Of a stretch of DNA of 64,000 nt, positions 62,548-64,000 are shown in pieces. The stretch covers positions 62,001 through 126,000 of the forward strand of contig JAFKFL010000023.1 in assembly GCA_017308235.1 (NCBI GenBank), written 5' to 3'. Each line of letters starts with the position of its first letter. Positions within the stretch are counted from its first letter, which is position 1. The notes under the pieces are model-generated. The model was not told the DNA's origin. It was given only the letters and a program-made list of their open reading frames with translations, and ran no database searches. The DNA is from Alphaproteobacteria bacterium. Lineage in GTDB: Bacteria; Pseudomonadota; Alphaproteobacteria; Reyranellales; Reyranellaceae. The position numbers were made by a program, and so were the translations under genes.

Positions 62548-63882
62548 ATGCTGAGTCGTGCCGACAACGAGTTCCTGACCCAGAGTGGCAAAAGCACGCC
62601 GATGGGCGAGCTGCTGCGCCGCTTCTGGATGCCGGCCCTGCTCAGCGCAGAGCTGCCCGAGCGCGATGGGCCGCCGAAAAAGATCAAGATCATGGGCGAG
62701 GATCTGCTTGCCTTCCGCGACAGCGATGGAAAAGTCGGCATCGTCGAGCCGCACTGCCCTCATCGCGGTGCCAATCTCTACTATGGCCGCAACGAACAAT
62801 GCGGCCTGCGCTGCGCCTATCACGGCTGGAAATTCGACGTCGACGGCAACTGCATCGACCTGCCGACCTCGCCGCCGGAGTCTTCGTACAAGGACACGAT
62901 CAAGCTCCTGGCATATCCCACTCGCGAATGGGCCGACATGATCTGGGTCTACATGGGCCCTCGCGAGCACGTGCCCGAGTTGCCGCAACTCGAGGTCGGC
63001 CTGGTGCCGGCGTCGAGCCGGTACGTCACCAAGAAATGGCAGGACTGTAATTGGGTCCAAAGCGTCGAAGGCGCCATCGACACCTCACACTTCTCGTTCC
63101 TTCACATGACGCTGGCGAAGGACGCAGCGGCCGCGCGCGCGGCCATGGCGAAGGCGGCCATTGCCGACCAAGGCAAGCCCGATGATCGTATTCGTTGGGT
63201 GCAGAACGACCCGCGTCCCAAGTTCGTCGTGCTGGGCCACGATGCCGGGCTGGTGATCGGCGGCGCCCGCAAGACCGATGGTCCTGAGCTCTACTGGCGC
63301 ATCGCGCAGTTCCTGATGCCCAACCACGGCTTCACGCCGACCGCTTTTCCCGGCGAGATCTATTACGGCCAGACCTGGGTGCCGGTCGATGACAGGTCAT
63401 GCTGGATTTATACCTATTCCTGGCAACCTGATCGGCCCTTCACCAATACCGAACGGACGAAATTCGTCGGCGGCTTCAACGTCCATGCCGAGGTCGACGA
63501 GAGCTATGTGCCGCTGCGCAACTTGCGCAATGAATATCAAATCGATCGCGCGGAGCAGAAGTCGCAGACCTACACTGGCATCACCGGCGTTTCGGAGCAG
63601 GACGCCGCGATCCAGGACAGCCAAGGCCCGGTGCAGGATCGGACCCGGGAACACCTTGGTCCGACCGACCTCGGCATCGTCGAATTCCGCAAGCTGGTGA
63701 TGGGTGCCGCACGTGCCCTCGGCAAGGGCGAAAGCCCCCGCGCGGCAAAGGCGGCGAACCGCTATGCCGTACGCTCCGGCGGCTGGGTCACCGGGCCGGA
63801 CCGCGATCTTGCGGCCGTCATGACCGAGCGCTTCGGCCATCCGCACGGCTATGTCGGCAAACAGCACGGATTGGGTGACTGA
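62548..63882 (+). CDS. Rieske non-heme iron oxygenase, large subunit (phthalate 4,5-dioxygenase-like)
   Basis: 444 aa with AGGAGA upstream. The Rieske 2Fe-2S ligands are Cys70, His72, Cys89 and His92 (CPHRG, CAYHGW). The mononuclear iron site contains Asp178, His181 and His186 in GAIDTSHFSFLH. The length and C-terminal region resemble phthalate dioxygenase-type ring-hydroxylating enzymes. A separate reductase gene is not seen within the window. It begins 22 bp after metY; the substrate is unknown. Confidence 0.92.
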   Translation: MLSRADNEFLTQSGKSTPMGELLRRFWMPALLSAELPERDGPPKKIKIMGEDLLAFRDSDGKVGIVEPHCPHRGANLYYGRNEQCGLRCAYHGWKFDVDGNCIDLPTSPPESSYKDTIKLLAYPTREWADMIWVYMGPREHVPELPQLEVGLVPASSRYVTKKWQDCNWVQSVEGAIDTSHFSFLHMTLAKDAAAARAAMAKAAIADQGKPDDRIRWVQNDPRPKFVVLGHDAGLVIGGARKTDGPELYWRIAQFLMPNHGFTPTAFPGEIYYGQTWVPVDDRSCWIYTYSWQPDRPFTNTERTKFVGGFNVHAEVDESYVPLRNLRNEYQIDRAEQKSQTYTGITGVSEQDAAIQDSQGPVQDRTREHLGPTDLGIVEFRKLVMGAARALGKGESPRAAKAANRYAVRSGGWVTGPDRDLAAVMTERFGHPHGYVGKQHGLGD

Positions 63883-64000
63883 CCAATTTGCGTATGCCGC
63901 TGTGCAATGCCGCGCCGTGCGGCTGGCCAGCGACAATGAGTCGATAGTGCTGGTTTCAGTGATTAGCCGTTAGACCGGCCGCTTTAGCTGCACTATCGTC

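Noticed and set aside
63883..64000. Possible gene start at the right end
   Set aside because: No ribosome site with a continuing open frame could be supported in the last 118 bp.

Overview
The window is 64 kb of high-GC, tightly packed bacterial chromosome, with about 70 protein genes and one tRNA. Several things point to an alphaproteobacterium with a broad catabolic repertoire: the order lipoprotein / LL-DAP-type aminotransferase / hom / glpX / recJ beside a class I phaC, rplM-rpsI, many CaiB/BaiF CoA-transferases, several orphan periplasmic binding proteins, and an intergenic palindrome of the CCTCA(T/C)CCTGAGGAGC type. A Reyranella-like or related Rhodospirillales/Hyphomicrobiales lineage is a guess from gene content. 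No phage, IS element, CRISPR array or origin was seen.

Layout. 1-6297: the end of a PfkB sugar-acid kinase faces a seven-gene minus-strand run (CoA-transferase, crotonase-like protein, DehI-like protein, Sir2 deacylase, TAXI binding protein, SDR dehydrogenase, KDPG aldolase). 6319-6945 is a methyltransferase, followed by a nested palindromic repeat. 7165-15381: a co-directional acyl-CoA cluster (MmgE/PrpD, MaoC, acyl-CoA dehydrogenase, second MaoC, CoA-transferase, CitE-like lyase, MFS, GST, VOC) that resembles itaconate-type C5-dicarboxylate degradation. 15378-21063: a dienelactone hydrolase, two tandem near-duplicate periplasmic binding proteins, an Asp-box beta-propeller and a third binding protein, with no permease. 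21456-22742: an MFS carrier. 22762-30490: a seven-gene minus-strand operon (ornithine cyclodeaminase-like, SsuABC-type transporter, GntR regulator, class III aminotransferase, lipoprotein) divergent from an amidase; the gap between them carries helically phased ATTGG boxes.

30509-35594 holds small catabolic units: an enolase-superfamily enzyme divergent from a TetR regulator, an SDR, a secreted dienelactone-hydrolase-like protein and a GH25 lysozyme-like lipoprotein. 35703-47092 is the housekeeping core: tRNA-Glu, recJ, glpX, hom, an aminotransferase, phaC, queD-queE, a gamma carbonic anhydrase, and rpsI-rplM with a clear intrinsic terminator. 47207-56365 is mixed accessory metabolism: thioesterases, a crotonase, MarR plus Bcr/CflA efflux, a hydroxyacid dehydrogenase, a class II aldolase, a periplasmic peroxiredoxin, an Old Yellow Enzyme, a CoA-binding protein and a luciferase-like monooxygenase. 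56426-60090 carries a DegP-type protease divergent from an OmpR-type two-component pair. 60175-63882 carries a lactonase, an O-acetylhomoserine sulfhydrylase and a Rieske oxygenase.

The most interesting points are the possible C5-dicarboxylate cluster, the phased operator of the amide/amine operon, the duplicated orphan binding proteins with matching upstream elements, the Sir2 gene inside a catabolic operon, several enzymes lacking canonical catalytic residues, and a recurring layout in which convergent genes place their stop codons inside a shared hairpin.
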